64,000 bases of DNA, taken from contig JAYKKI010000016.1 in assembly GCA_039881145.1 (NCBI GenBank), positions 14,513,501 to 14,577,500 of the forward strand. Direction: 5' to 3'. The notes beneath the pieces were generated by a model. The model was not told where the DNA came from, made no database searches, and saw only the letters and a list, made by a program, of their open reading frames with translations. The DNA comes from Druceiella hillmani (lineage: Eukaryota > Arthropoda > Insecta > Lepidoptera > Hepialidae). The translations under genes and the position numbers were made by a program. This document shows positions 1 to 12,059 of the stretch, piece by piece (the stretch's first letter is position 1; every line of letters starts with the position of its first letter).

Positions 1-2144
1 ATAATATTTTCAATACGAATACGATAATAATAAAAATATTAATGGAAAAAAATAAACGTTAAAATATTACAACGATTAAAATATAATCTCAATATATCGC
101 AATATAAATATACGAACTAGCTTTAATTTCGCTCGCGTGGAAAAAGACAATAATGGTGGAATCGTTTAAATAAATTAAAAATTATTTTTTCCGTGTTGAA
201 TATTATTCTATGTGTATATTTCTATGATATGGGTCATATGTGTGTATAATATCACGCAAATTAGTAAAGTAGTTAAGTATACTTAATGTCATATTTAAGG
301 AAAACATCACAAATAAATCAACAGATAAAGTATCGTTGATTTTAAGCCTTGAATGATAAGACCGATATGAGAAAATGAAATAGTCAAGTATAAAAATAAA
401 CTTTCAAAATACATGTAATTTATTAATTTAAATGCACGTGCTCTAAAGTCTGAGATTAAGCATATTTAAAAAAAATCTGTAAAAATTATAAAATACTTTA
501 AAAAAACGTATCAAAGCATAAAAATATATAAATGAAGCAAATCATGTGTCAAAATGCAGAAATCCTCTCGGAATTTATTCTCAAATAGTGATTAATTAAA
601 GTTCTTTATTATATATGAAAGATGATAAGTACTTTTCTACATTGTGGCGTGTTAAGTGATATTCCACTGGCAGAAATTCATCTTCACCTTCAATATTTAT
701 TCAGAAAGACGTTGTAGATATACCTAGTAGTAAACTTCGTAGCTAAATAGTTACGGGTGAAAGGAAGGGTGACAATTATAACATCATAATTATATTACTT
801 CAAGCTATATAAATGATTAAATGGACTTGGTTTTCTTCATTGGTTGTTTTTAAATTTAAAAATAATTCACTATTAGCCCTGTATTATATCTTTCATTATT
901 TTTATTATTAAATCCACCTTACGGAATAATTAGAATAATAGCTTTGGAACTAAAAGTTTTCATGTACAGGTTTTCAAAAAAAAAAACAACTCAGACTAAT
1001 ATTAAGATCTCAAGTTTGCCGTCAACGCTTTAGCGTTTTCTTCTTTGCGACTTTCGTGAAAAAATATATACTTTAAAAAACTCACAAACAACGCCGTCTG
1101 TTGAATAATGTGCACAAACAAGAAGTAGGAATTTTAAACCGAGCAAATTTACTGCAAACTTTCAAAAGGCGAAACTTGCTGTTTGTGATTTGTAAAACTT
1201 CATTATTTTTTGTTGTACGGAATAAAGAAAAATATAAAGAAATTTATCCTGAAATTTAATCTTGTGCTTATTTCTAGTAAACTGAATATTTATGGTTTTT
1301 TGTGTCAAAAATATTCTATTTCCATTATTTTATGGAAAAAGTTTTGCTTAATTTATTTTGCCCTACATGATTTTAAAGAAACCATTGTCTTCTCTTCTAG
1401 CAAGATTGTGATGCTTACAGATTTAAAAATGATCTTACTTCCTGGTAAATATATTTACACAATGCTCAGATACTGTAAAGTTAAAAAGATAATTCTCAAC
1501 TTTAGTGTTAAATATTATTCTTGATGAAAAAACAAACATTGTTTAAAATGGAAATTTGTTTACCCCAAGTAATATGTATGTCATCCATTAACATTTTTTG
1601 CTAGCAAGTAAAATGCAAATCATTCCATTCTTTGCAACTCAGGAGAAAGAAATCCTGAGTTTTAATTCCTTTGATTATAAATTGTAATTTCTTATTCTCT
1701 TGACTAAATATTTCACATCATAGCACAAATTTAATTTCTTTAAAATATCCTTATAAATTTATAAAATGTTATTTAAAAATTGTTAATCTAAATTGCATGC
1801 AAACATTTTATGCATGTATACAATTAAGTATATTATAATAAGCAAAGAGATATCCGAAGAAACCGTAAGATATGAATAACTAATGCAGATAAGCAACCAA
1901 GCAGTGTTGAGCTGTATTATGATATAACAATGTAGAGAACGTATCTTCATCATTTAAGTACTTCCAAAATACATTTATTTCATACCTTATCTTAATTAAA
2001 AGAGAAAATCCAATTAATCCAAAGTACGAAAGCGTCAATCAAATTGAAATGCACGAAACCAATTTTATGAAATTCAAGCATAATATTCACCAATTATAAT
2101 TTTCGTCCTGACAAAATATTTGAATATAAATTTAAATTAACAAA
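1..2144. other. AT-rich non-coding DNA
   Basis: No gene, recognisable repeat or RNA is seen here. The only frame over 100 codons (1210-1524, plus) is Lys/Ile/Phe/Leu-rich, as chance translation of AT-rich DNA is. It has no recognisable domain and no splice or promoter context. Confidence 0.6.
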
Positions 2145-2450
2145 ATTATATCAGATCTCCAAAGCAGTCCCGTGGGATTAGGAATGATTATCCTCGAATG
2201 CCTACTTATCTGTTTGCAGATTACACTCGCAAAGATTGCTAAGACGTTTAATTTTCGTTGCATTTGACGTCTGTTCTCAGACGGGCGGAGTTTAGGAAAA
2301 ATTAACTTGTTTAAACTTACGAATTTTTTAAAAAGGGTTAACCGTATGGAAGTTTTATCAGATAAGCAAGTTTAACATTTTTGACGCGAAAAAGACATTT
2401 TAAATTTGTCGCAAGAAGTCAGATAAAAGTTTAATTTTCTCGTGCCTTAT
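2145..2450 (+). repeat. duplicated non-coding block B, copy 1
   Basis: This stretch aligns by eye in the same orientation with 25,005-25,310. Shared landmarks in order are a run reading TTAAATTAACAAAATT just upstream, GG(T/A)ATTAGGA.TAATTATC, AATGCC..CTTAT, a T-rich GTATTTGA/GCATTTGA motif, and AG.AAG..AGTTTAATATTTTTGA.GCGA near the end. No frame stays open in both copies, so the similarity is not obviously coding. It may be an old segmental duplication with patches under constraint, or two copies of an undescribed repeat. Confidence 0.55.
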
Positions 2451-3216
2451 TCTTTTTAACTTTATAATATCTCATTTGGATTTTGATAACAAATTTCTGA
2501 ACGTAGAATGTATTAAATTGATTTTTGGTTTGATATACGGAGAAATATTTGTAATTTTAGATGCCTTGTCAGAATAGACTGTCATTAGACATTTTTATTA
2601 TGAAAGAAAACTTAAAATCTTTAAAGGCTCCCAAAGAAAACTTAGTAGCTTTTAGGAGCCAGAAGCTCAATCAGTCTGATACTTTTAACAAACTCATAAG
2701 TATAGAATTGTAGGAATACTTTTTATTACGTACGACGTTATTGTAAAACTTTTCGTTAGTAATTTATAGCTAAAATAGAAAATTTATGACGTTTTAAAAA
2801 TGGTGCCTAAATTTAATTTCGTATTAAGCTTTCAATTATTATTAATATTTCGTTATTACAATATTATCTGGAGTCTATACGAAGATAATTACGGATTGAG
2901 GATTGAATTTGTGCAAAAGACGTCCCTCCAATGAGTATATATAAGACGGTACGGTCATTTCTATTTTCTATTTTCTACTGATTTTCTCTTGTTGAGTGTC
3001 GTGGGTTCCATTCTTTGCTACTCAGAAGAGACGTTGTGCTTACCTACTAAAAAGAATGATTCCATATCCTGTTTATCGAATAAACTTTCAATCTTCGTAC
3101 CTGACAATCCTGCACTCACGGAATCATTACCTTTCTACTATGCCACACTTTAAAATCGTGTTATATCTGAACTCTCCAGTTTTGCCACGTTATTCTACTG
3201 CTGATAGCGGTCATAT

Positions 3217-3218
<2 letters not shown>

Positions 3219-3290
<72 letters not shown>
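3219..3290. repeat. (TA)n microsatellite
   Basis: About 70 bp of nearly pure TA dinucleotide with single interruptions (TATG, TACA). It abuts the left arm of the 3.29-4.82 kb inverted repeat. It also creates the spurious Tyr/Ile-repeat frames seen on both strands. Confidence 0.97.
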
Positions 3291-3292
<2 letters not shown>

Positions 3293-4815
3293 ATTTTCAT
3301 AAATTTAAAAAATATTAACAGAAATTTAGGGAAAGAACTATTGTGATGACTCTGTATGCAATAGTTTTTAAGAAAATCTTGACATTTTAACACCCGTGAA
3401 ATATGACCTGGGCAGTATATATGGTAAAAGCTTTGAAACTTTATACGTGTATAGGCATTTCTATGACACCCTTATAGGTTATAATTCTTCATCTCATATC
3501 AGACTTGTCTTTTCAATTGTGCTCAACGTGTATATATTTGTGCATGTATGCATAAATTTTGTGTATGTTTGTGCATTCGTATCAAAATTAAGAAATTATT
3601 CTTTTTCTTAGCTAATACAGCTGGTTATAACTTGCTTCCTCATTTCATTCTCCCAATAATCAATTTGATGTGCTAATTCCAAGAAATTGGTATTAAAGCA
3701 ACAATACGCTTAAAGTGTTCGCACACATTACATTAAAATATAATGACATGGCTTAAATCAGTATTTTTTTCAAAGGGTTAAATCCTGTATCTGTCTAGTT
3801 ATACGATTCATCCGCCAATTTTTTCTTTATTGTAGGTCTTTAGCTAAAATTATTAATACTCGGATTGAAAGTATGGAAAGTTTATATTTTTTATTGGAAT
3901 AAAATATGTCTCCCTCTTATGTTTACCACAATATTTTCTTATATATTAAATGATATTTGTGCACTTAGTGGTAAAATAATCTACATAACAATTTAAAACA
4001 CTTCAAATGTTTAGTATCCTCGCGATTATTTTCTGTCGGTAATTACTACATTTTCCCATTATTTTATATTATACCTCAGTTCTTTGTTATAATGACCAAC
4101 ATTTTTTAGAATTAAAAATTATTATTCGACTCTAAATGAATTCTGACCTATAGCTTGAAGAAAAAAATAGGAACCTGTAGTTTATACTATTGTTTATAGT
4201 ATATAAAGTACAGTTAAATTACGATATTATTTTTTGAATACGTCAGCTTCTGTCCAAAAAACATTGGTATTCTTCAACTATGCGAGAGTTAATTAGATAT
4301 TTTTTACCATCGGTTGTAGTACCAACTAGCAATTTTCTATACAAATTTGGCAAAAGGGTATATATTTAAAAAAATATATACATTATAAAAATTTGTGTAT
4401 GATAAATAAGTAAATTAAAAAAATCTGTTAACTCTGCAATGTACGTAATATAGATTTACCCTGATAGATATACAAATTGGACTAATTGAAAAATAATATG
4501 AAGTGCGATTCACGCTTATATTTAAAAATAAAACTGTTAAGTACCTTAAGAACTCATACCTAGTTTGACTTACACTAGAAATAGAACCTATAAGGGTGTC
4601 ATAGTCAATAGAAATGTATAAAGTTTCAAGACAATTCTTTTAAATTACTCAAATATTATTGCTATTTTTCACTGTATGAATATACTGCTCAGTACGTATT
4701 TCACGGGTGTTTAAATGTGAAGATTTTCTTAAAAACTATTACATATAGCGTCATTGCAATAGCTTTTTCCCTAAATTTTGATTCCTTTTTTTAAACTTAC
4801 AAAAACTTAAAATAA
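3290..4815. mobile_element. foldback-type element with long inverted arms
   Basis: The left arm (about 3,290-3,481) and right arm (about 4,584-4,815) are inverted copies of each other. Matching landmarks include AAATTTAGGGAAA, AATAGTTTTTAAGAAAATCT, AACACCCGTGAAATA, GCAGTATAT, TTGAAACTTTATAC and ATGACACCCTTATAGGTT. The right arm carries about 30 extra bases. The intervening 1.1 kb is AT-rich with no recognisable transposase. The shape suits a non-autonomous DNA transposon or foldback element. Target-site duplications were not resolved because the left end runs into a (TA)n tract. Confidence 0.75.
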
Positions 4816-5656
4816 CTTCAGCACTTTTGAAGAAGGAAAATATTGCTTGTGTATGTTGTTGAAAACAACATTTTTAGGACAATTATTTAAAAATGCAACA
4901 AACAATAATTTTGCAACGTTCCAATTGCTGTTTAAAACTAAAAAAAAATGAGTACATAATTTTTCCGTAATATTTTTGACTGTTAACCATTGGGGTGTAC
5001 GTGTGTTAATAGACTCTATTACTCTAACATAATTTAAGTGTATAAGTAACAAGATTTCCAAGAAAAAGGGCTATAATGAGGAGACGGCTATGTAGGTGAT
5101 TTAATAACGGTTCCTTTTTTAATTTTCGCGTAAAAAATTCGTAAAAACAAGGCATTACAATAATTTCTAATATTTAGTTGAAGAAGAATTTATTATGGCA
5201 GTTTGTGTAATTACTTTCAGGGGTATAAATTTAGGTATAAAATTCCTAGTCAAAACCATGAATTAAAAAGTTAAATATACTGCTTGATAAGAATAGTTTT
5301 GACTAGATAAGTGTTTGCGATATGATTACATTACAAAATATTTGCACAAAATATGAGGTCGTTACTCGAGAATTCAAATAAACACGTCTGGATCAGATAT
5401 AAGCGTGGACGCTCCACCTGCTCGCTGTTTAGACGTGGCATTATTTGTCTTATTATTATGTCTTTGTTCGAAAAAGATTTCCAATATTTCATATTATGAA
5501 TATCATTAAGTCTGTCTACTTTACTACATTAAGATGAATCTCATTTTTCTAAAATATTATGTTTTTTCCATACAACGTTATTTCCATAAAATATATGTTA
5601 GAATGGACAGATTATTTTTATATTAAGTATAATATTTCATGTGCGTAGTAATCTAA
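4816..5656. other. AT-rich non-coding DNA
   Basis: No gene or repeat was recognised. A small GC-richer patch near 5,400-5,445 contains a perfect 5-bp inverted repeat (AGCGT..ACGCT), too small to interpret. Confidence 0.5.

Positions 5657-5703
<47 letters not shown>
5657..5703. repeat. (TA)n microsatellite
   Basis: About 45 bp of TA dinucleotide with one TACA interruption, immediately upstream of the LINE/SINE tail at 5.75 kb. Confidence 0.97.
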
Positions 5704-5704
<1 letters not shown>

Positions 5705-5744
5705 CCAGAATTGTATGAAACCTAAGAATTGTATAAAATTCCTA

Positions 5745-5885
5745 GGGCATATATCTCAGTTCTATAGACACTTCTGTACCAGATGGTTGTCTGGAAGAGA
5801 TTGCTATTTAGCGATAAGATCGACATCTTTAATATTCTGTTTGCAATTGTATGTGTTAAGTTTCGAAGGAGAATCAAGTGTATTT
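5745..5885 (+). mobile_element. LINE/SINE 3' tail fragment
   Basis: The stretch carries GGAAGAGATTGCTATTTAGC followed by GATAAGATCG and a T-rich run ending in TTGTATGTG. From general knowledge, this AGAGAT-GCT-ATAAG-CCGCC type of ending is typical of the 3' ends of RTE-like LINEs and their SINE partners in insects. The same tail type is seen on the minus strand at 31.35 kb and 46.85 kb. Only the 3' end is present, and no RT frame lies upstream. Confidence 0.6.
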
Positions 5886-6195
5886 GTACTGTATTTTAAT
5901 GCCTGCGTAAAATTAAGACCATAATATAGAATTTATAAATAATGCCGTAAGTAGACTGAAAAACAAAATGAATTCATTTATTAAAACTCTCATTTTCATA
6001 TTTAGGTCACATTGTAAAGCGTAAAATGTTCATAAGATTTAATAATAATTAAACCTAAAAACATAAGAATTATTTGCTTTTGCGGCCAAGCTAGCACCAA
6101 ATAACACAATAGAAATGTTATTTCTTATATAATCTCACATTGTCATTAATTAGAATCATCAGGTCACATTATAAAATGTAATAATCTTCCTAAAA

Positions 6196-7245
6196 TTATT
6201 TATTTTTGCAGGTTAAGCTAGAGTGGCACTTAGAATTACACAACATTTTATTTTTGATACACAAACATTTTGATGAACTACAACCCTTCTTGCAGAGGCA
6301 TTTTATTGAATACTTGTCCGGTGCCAATAAATTTTAGATTCGCAACTGTGCGTAGTGTAATTTCAGTACTGGATACATCTTGATAACGAGAATATGTCTT
6401 GGACAAACATTGAACTGAGATCTAGAATAAATTTGTTTTATGATTTCAATCTTCGTACCAATTTGATAATGTTCTCCTTTTTAATGTTCTTTTTGCTTGT
6501 TGTAGATTTTCCTTAGCAGTGTAACGATTTTTTATTCTTATTAAATTTTTTGGGCACAATGGGCACAGAACTTTAACCCCATATCCTTCATCGGTTGATT
6601 CTTTAGCAACAGCGCAAATTGTGTGGATGGCACATCCACACTCTTAACACGTATGAGTTTCAGTAGTTTCTTGTGCCTGAACAAATGCTGCATTTGTTAT
6701 CTTGCACACTGGCTGACAGTTATATGCTAGTTTCACACTGTTCCAAATTATTGTTGGAGACTCGACTTAGCTCCGTATTCTCTTCGGAATTCTCCGAGAA
6801 GAATAAAAAATGTAGAGGTTTTGGGACTTCCGTTATTTTGGTCAATGTCTTCTATGGTTTTTTACAAGTCTTATTTAGTATTAGACGCTTTGCGAGAAAC
6901 CATTTGGTAACGATAGACCTACTTTTATTTTATACCCAAAAAGGGCCATATAAGCAGTTTGTTTAATTCCAGCGTAAAAATGTTTTCATGAGTTGCGCAA
7001 ATCTTATACCCTCACTCTAATGTGAATTGTTTTTGTCTTGCATACAAGTGGTCAACATATTTTCGATGCCCAGGTTCACTCTTACTACACAACCTGACTT
7101 TGCAAATGCCTGGGTTTACCTTGGATAATTTTTAAAGAACGAAAATACGATTTTAAGCTTTCAATAATTTTATTAGAAAACTTTCTGCCTTGTCCAAATG
7201 CAGAACTGTATGGGAACCAAGTAGAGTGAATATGTCTAAAAAGGT
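6196..7245 (-). pseudogene. decayed transposon integrase gene with cysteine-rich C terminus (KRBA2/SCAND3-like family)
   Basis: Piecing frames together on the minus strand gives, from 7,245 downward: LDIFTLLGSHTVLHLD (end of an integrase core), then GRKFSNKIIESLKSYF, IIQGKPRHLQSQ, NLGIENMLTTCMQD, SEGIRFAQLMKTF and TAYMALFGYKIKVGLS. Next comes a zinc-binding stretch with CGCAIHTICA and VLCPLC (6,690-6,550). The last part reads TKIEIIKQIYSRSQFNVC, then a tail with repeated CxC and CxxxC pairs, including CHSSLTCKNK before a stop at 6,196. This order matches arthropod transposon proteins annotated as KRAB-A domain-containing 2 or SCAN domain-containing 3-like, which join a retrovirus/Ginger-type integrase to this cysteine-rich tail. 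At least three frameshifts and several stops (for example TGG to TAG in the SHW.SEG motif) make it non-functional. The 5' end is cut at 7,245, so catalytic residues encoded upstream are missing. Confidence 0.85.
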
Positions 7246-7260
7246 ATAGCCCACTTCAGG

Positions 7261-7320
7261 CAGGTGAATGAGGGATCCTTGCCACTGCGCAAGGTGAATG
7301 AGGGATCTTTGCTCGCGCGG
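7261..7320. repeat. 30-bp tandem duplication at the broken edge of the integrase pseudogene
   Basis: AGGTGAATGAGGGATC occurs twice, 30 bp apart (7,262 and 7,292), in a locally GC-rich patch just outside the 5' break of the integrase remnant. It may be a rearrangement or insertion scar. Confidence 0.8.
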
Positions 7321-8506
7321 GATTTAAACTAAACTAATTTAAATGTAATATTATAACATAAAACAAACGCATGAAAGCATTGCATTTATATTTCAAAATT
7401 CCAAGTGAACAAAATCACAAAATACCGCTACTATTAAATAAGGTTTTAGTGCCAACACATCAGCAAACACGTTTTATAAACAGTTAATATTTGAAAATAA
7501 TAAAAAAACCAGTAAGCGCCAAATGTGGAGCAAGCGATTTGTATTTGGTTTAAGCAATTATTTTTTTTTAATATTTTTGGGAACATTTTTTTATCAACAA
7601 GATATTGGCTAAGTGCTATTATTATAAGTGCATTCAATGCTTAACTACTCTATTCCATATTTTATTTTAAATAAACAAAATAAAAATAAAATTTATTGTG
7701 AAAATAAAATTATTTATTAGATATGCAAATGTAAAATATGTATTTAGAAACTATTAGAAATGAATATAAGAAGTAACAAATTAATAAAATATACATTTAG
7801 ACGATTATTCTAATTAATTACTAGTAACTCAGTTAGCAACTCAGTATAAAATGTATAAACAGTGAATATAATTTTCTTCTTCTCTTCTTTCTCTAATTTT
7901 TATAAATCTAAATCTTAAACTTCCAAATTATCTTTATAAAATTGAATCTATTGTGTGAATATATTGTTTGATCTGGTTACCATTGCAATTAATGAAACTA
8001 ATATGTACTAGTACTTACTAGTGCTACATCCTTTCTTTTCACATAAATTAAAGAATGTGAGTTCCGAGAAAGAGAAAAATATCAAAAATATATTAATCTT
8101 GAAATGACTGTTGAACGCTGTTTAGAACTTTCCCTTTCTTAAGCGTATAAGCAAATTCATAATTTTTCCAGTTGAATAAGTTTTATACATAAAAATTCAT
8201 ATATGTATTTTACGTATGTATAGTGCAAAAACAGAGTAACGGCTTCAAGGTTATATTCAAATACGATTTTTGTTAATAATCAAAATATAATTTTCTGCTT
8301 GCAAACAATATCACATGAGGTCCCCATCTTTTACTTTCTAACAAAAAATGTAGATTTATTAACCATGCGCTCATTAAATTAATAAAATATATCTATAGTT
8401 TTGTCAATGACTGAAATAAATGAAGATGCAGGGCTAGTATATTTCTTTAGCTATTTTGTGATGCTTTCTTTAATATACCTTAATGATCATGAAGAAGTAG
8501 ATATTG
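7321..8506. other. AT-rich non-coding DNA
   Basis: No gene, structured repeat or recognisable mobile element was seen. Confidence 0.5.
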
Positions 8507-8544
8507 GCATCGTTAACGGCGTAAATTTACGCCCTTAACGATGC
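8507..8544. repeat. near-perfect 38-bp palindrome
   Basis: GCATCGTTAACGGCGTAAA is followed with no spacer by its inverted copy, with one mismatch in 19 pairs. It is more GC-rich than its surroundings. It could form a cruciform or an RNA hairpin, or be a dimeric protein site or an excision product of an inverted-repeat element. No flanking features distinguish these. Confidence 0.85.
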
Positions 8545-10289
8545 GTCATTCTTTATATCCACACTGTTGATTAACATTTATGAAGTTCATTAGGACTGTG
8601 TTAAAGATAGGTTTAACTACAAAATTCACGAGTATATGTAATTACTTATTTTTTTGCTAACATGATCTCCTGGAGTAAAAACGTATTAATGCAAAACGTT
8701 ATTGTTTAATGAAAAATGTTATTTGAGCCATATATTGCTCATTGAAGTTACATGATATCTGAATTTATTTCTACCGCTCTCAGATAGATCTATTGAATTA
8801 AGTCGTCTTTTATGATCAATTTCTACGTTTTGTCTCTTCTAGTAATACTAAAAAGAACTTGTCGTGCACTTCTACAGGAATAATAAATAAAGAATAAATT
8901 TGTATGAAATATCCATGCACTTCTTAATAGTACGCTGGAGTTTTGAGAAACATCAATAAACAAATTGCTGTATTTGACATTTGTGCCAAAGCCCAAATCA
9001 AATAATTGGTTGTTTTTGAAACAGCTCATCATAGAAAGCATAAATAATATGCTTTATAAATATAATAATGAATAGCAAATCTCTTGTAAATTTTCTATGT
9101 AATTTTTCTTTAATATCTATATTATGTGTTTGTAATAGTTAGTCATTACACTTGATTATTTTTTTTCATATTTTAACTTTGCAGACAATTAATAACACTG
9201 TTTATATTCCAAAAAACTGAGGTCACCAATTTTCTTCATGGATTTCCCAAGGTGATTCACAAATGTTTTCTAATATCCACAATTAACATGTATGCGTACT
9301 GTTCTATTTAGAAAATTATATCCTTTGTGGTACCAAATTTGGTACAAGTTTTTACACCCATAAATTTTAAACTGATGGAATAATTTGGGCTACATGAACT
9401 TTGAAAGTATTATTATTTACTGCTATTGCTTCATGCTTTCCTCTTGGCCTAATTCCTCGCTCAAAATTATTCCCATAAATGTTGATTTAAAAACCATATA
9501 GGTAAGAATTCGAGGACGACTTTATTAGGGTATTATATATTAGTAACATTTTATATATCTGATTTTTTAATTTATTTTGTACCTTGTTTCACAATATGGT
9601 TGCCAGATTATTTAATAAGAAATAAATGATAAATTGTAGGCAACATATTTTCCATATTTTGCAGATTTTTATCAACATTACCTACTACTTGAGATAGTTT
9701 CATTTTATTACCATTATTGGTTTAACTGTAATTGTGTCTTATGTAATTGTGCCTTATGCTTTTCTTATATCAAATGCGTATACCTTCAAAATTTATTACT
9801 TACTTTTCTTTTCATCTTCCTGTTTACACGGCAGTTTGTGCAAGGTAAAACATTGTTCCAACATACTTCGCAACTTTAAGCCGAAAAGTTTTGTGAGATC
9901 TAAACTATATTAAAAGAGTAATAACAGGCCCGCATTTTAGATAAACAAAGATTAATAAGATAATTCGAAGTTTTGGTTGAACTTACAATAAAATATAACT
10001 GAAGTTTACACATGAAAAGTTTGAAACTCACTTATAATATAAGCTTCTGTATTAATCATCTTTTTTCTAAAATACAATTTTTAAAGGCCCTTGTTGGAGA
10101 CAAGATTGTAAATAAAATTGAGAATTTGCTGAAATTGAAAGGAAATTATTTCGTCTATTTCAGGAATATAAAACTGTGAGAAATGTAATGTACTTTGTAA
10201 GATTAATACTCGGTTCAATGAATTTAAGGACGTACAGTGTCGCTATTCATTTTCGTTTGTTGCTTCAATTTTTTAAGTCTCTGTAGTGT
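8545..10289. other. AT-rich non-coding DNA
   Basis: No gene or repeat was recognised. Short frames such as 8823-9041 (minus) show no domain. Confidence 0.5.
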
Positions 10290-10430
10290 AATCCTTACAA
10301 TTTTGTTAACTTCGTCTGATCGCTCGTCTGTCCGTTTGTGACAGCCTAACGCTGTTTCTGACAGTCTAACGATATTTCTTTTGTGTTCAGGCAAATTTTG
10401 CAAGCATATTTATACATATGGAAATTTGAA
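10290..10430 (+). mobile_element. fragment of the GGTTCCGTA-type short element (5' region)
   Basis: The patch contains CTCGTCTGTCCGTTTGTGAC, a TCTGTCCGT-rich stretch typical of the 5' part of the element family best seen at 22.4 kb. It is followed by a partial tandem GACAGCCTAACG / GACAGTCTAACG. A similar patch lies at 36.15 kb (GTTTGTCACAGCCT, then TTTTTGTGTG). The element start and end are missing here. Confidence 0.5.
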
Positions 10431-11569
10431 TTTATTTAGATTAAAATATTTAAAACAAAATTTTCTTAGGTATGTGAAAAATTTATTAGACAAAATGTTT
10501 ACGTAATGAAATAAAATATTATTTTTTGTACCAGTTTAAGAAAAATATTATTAAAATGATACTTTTATACGGACCTGAATGGGTAGCTAACTCTTATATG
10601 GCAAGTCTAATTCGTGTTTTACAAACATGTTTTTATTTACTTTACCACGAAACTGTCTCCTTAAATTAACATTTTAAGGAAGTTAATGAATTATATCATA
10701 ATATTGCATTAATTATAAATTGAATAAAACCAAATAGAATAATCCAATTATTGTCATATTTTGATTATAAATTACCGATGCTAGTAATTTATAATATGGA
10801 AGTTTTTAACTTCTACCGAAACTAATTGATATGTAGTATAATGTTCTCTGTACAAAGTTTAATAATACCAATCAATACTCGAAGTATTAAAGATCTGAAC
10901 CTGATATCGGTATGCTATATCCTGGGTAACAACGATGTGAATACAAAAAAAATGAAAAAATACGGTGTATGTTACAAAACTTGAGGAATAGATCACTTTC
11001 CCCAGTACAGCAACGTAGCAAATCTAGTGTGTCAGCACTTGAAATTTACTTCTTTAATAGGGGTCTTCAGTTTACGTTTCAGTTCTTTCCGGTCAATATA
11101 CAAAATCTGGACTGGATATGAACTATAATTTTAATGGGAATATATACACACATATACTTGTAGTATTTAATAGGCGACAAAAGGCGATTATGATAAAATA
11201 ATGCTTAAACGCTTTCCTAACCGTTGGAAATACTTGACAGACTGAAAATTATCTGTATAATCAAAAGCAAAAATTGGCTTTAACTTATAACACGAAAAAA
11301 AATAGCAATGCTAAGTCAAATTTCTGTTTCATTTCATAGGGGCAAGATACCTTGAAGAAAGGAGCTTTTGCATTATAGAAATTGATAATTAATTCATTTT
11401 AAAAATATTATATATGTTTATTTTGAAATGATGTTCAAAAAACAGTACAAAACAAAACGATGGAGTAATGATATGAATTACAGCGTAATATTAAGGATAT
11501 TGATACACGAGGTATAATTATGAAACGATTAAATATGAATTTCGCAGTTTACGCAGTTTTATGAAGTAC
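10431..11569. other. AT-rich non-coding DNA
   Basis: No gene or clear repeat was found. A slightly GC-richer patch at about 10,985-11,095 could not be assigned. Confidence 0.45.
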
Positions 11570-11600
11570 ATACACACACACACACACACACATATATATT

Positions 11601-11642
<42 letters not shown>
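11570..11642. repeat. compound (AC)n(AT)n microsatellite
   Basis: About 11 AC units are followed by about 25 AT units with one short interruption. Confidence 0.97.
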
Positions 11643-11646
<4 letters not shown>

Positions 11647-12059
11647 GACTAATTTGTTATTAAATAAAACTAGAATTTATTTAACTAAGAAAGGTGATAA
11701 TAATTCTTGTTGTGTTTTAGTATAATTTAAGTTTTTCTATTGATTATTATAAAAAAATGTAGTAACAAAAATTAATTCCTCGAAATCAGGAAATAAAATT
11801 TGTATTCATTTCATAATAAAACCTATTTTTGATAATTTTTCAAGAGGTGTCCTTTTGAAATGTGTCAAAATTATGGAATTGATCAATTATTTTTATTTTA
11901 TTTTAGCTTAAACAGATTACTGTTTTTGATTTCAGCTGTGCGGAAAGCCTTCTTAATATAAAAGTCTACGTCCCGTACGTTCAACTCATTTCATAAATTA
12001 TCCGATAGTTAGGGTGTACATATATCCCACTAAGTAATAACGAAAGCAATATCAAAGTA

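Noticed and set aside
2996..3393. Open frames on both strands across the (TA)n tract (116 and 60 codons)
   Set aside because: Runs of Ile/Tyr come from the dinucleotide repeat, and the outer parts have no domain.
6621..6641. Perfect 9-bp inverted repeat with 3-bp spacer
   Set aside because: It lies within the zinc-binding codons of the integrase pseudogene and is probably incidental.
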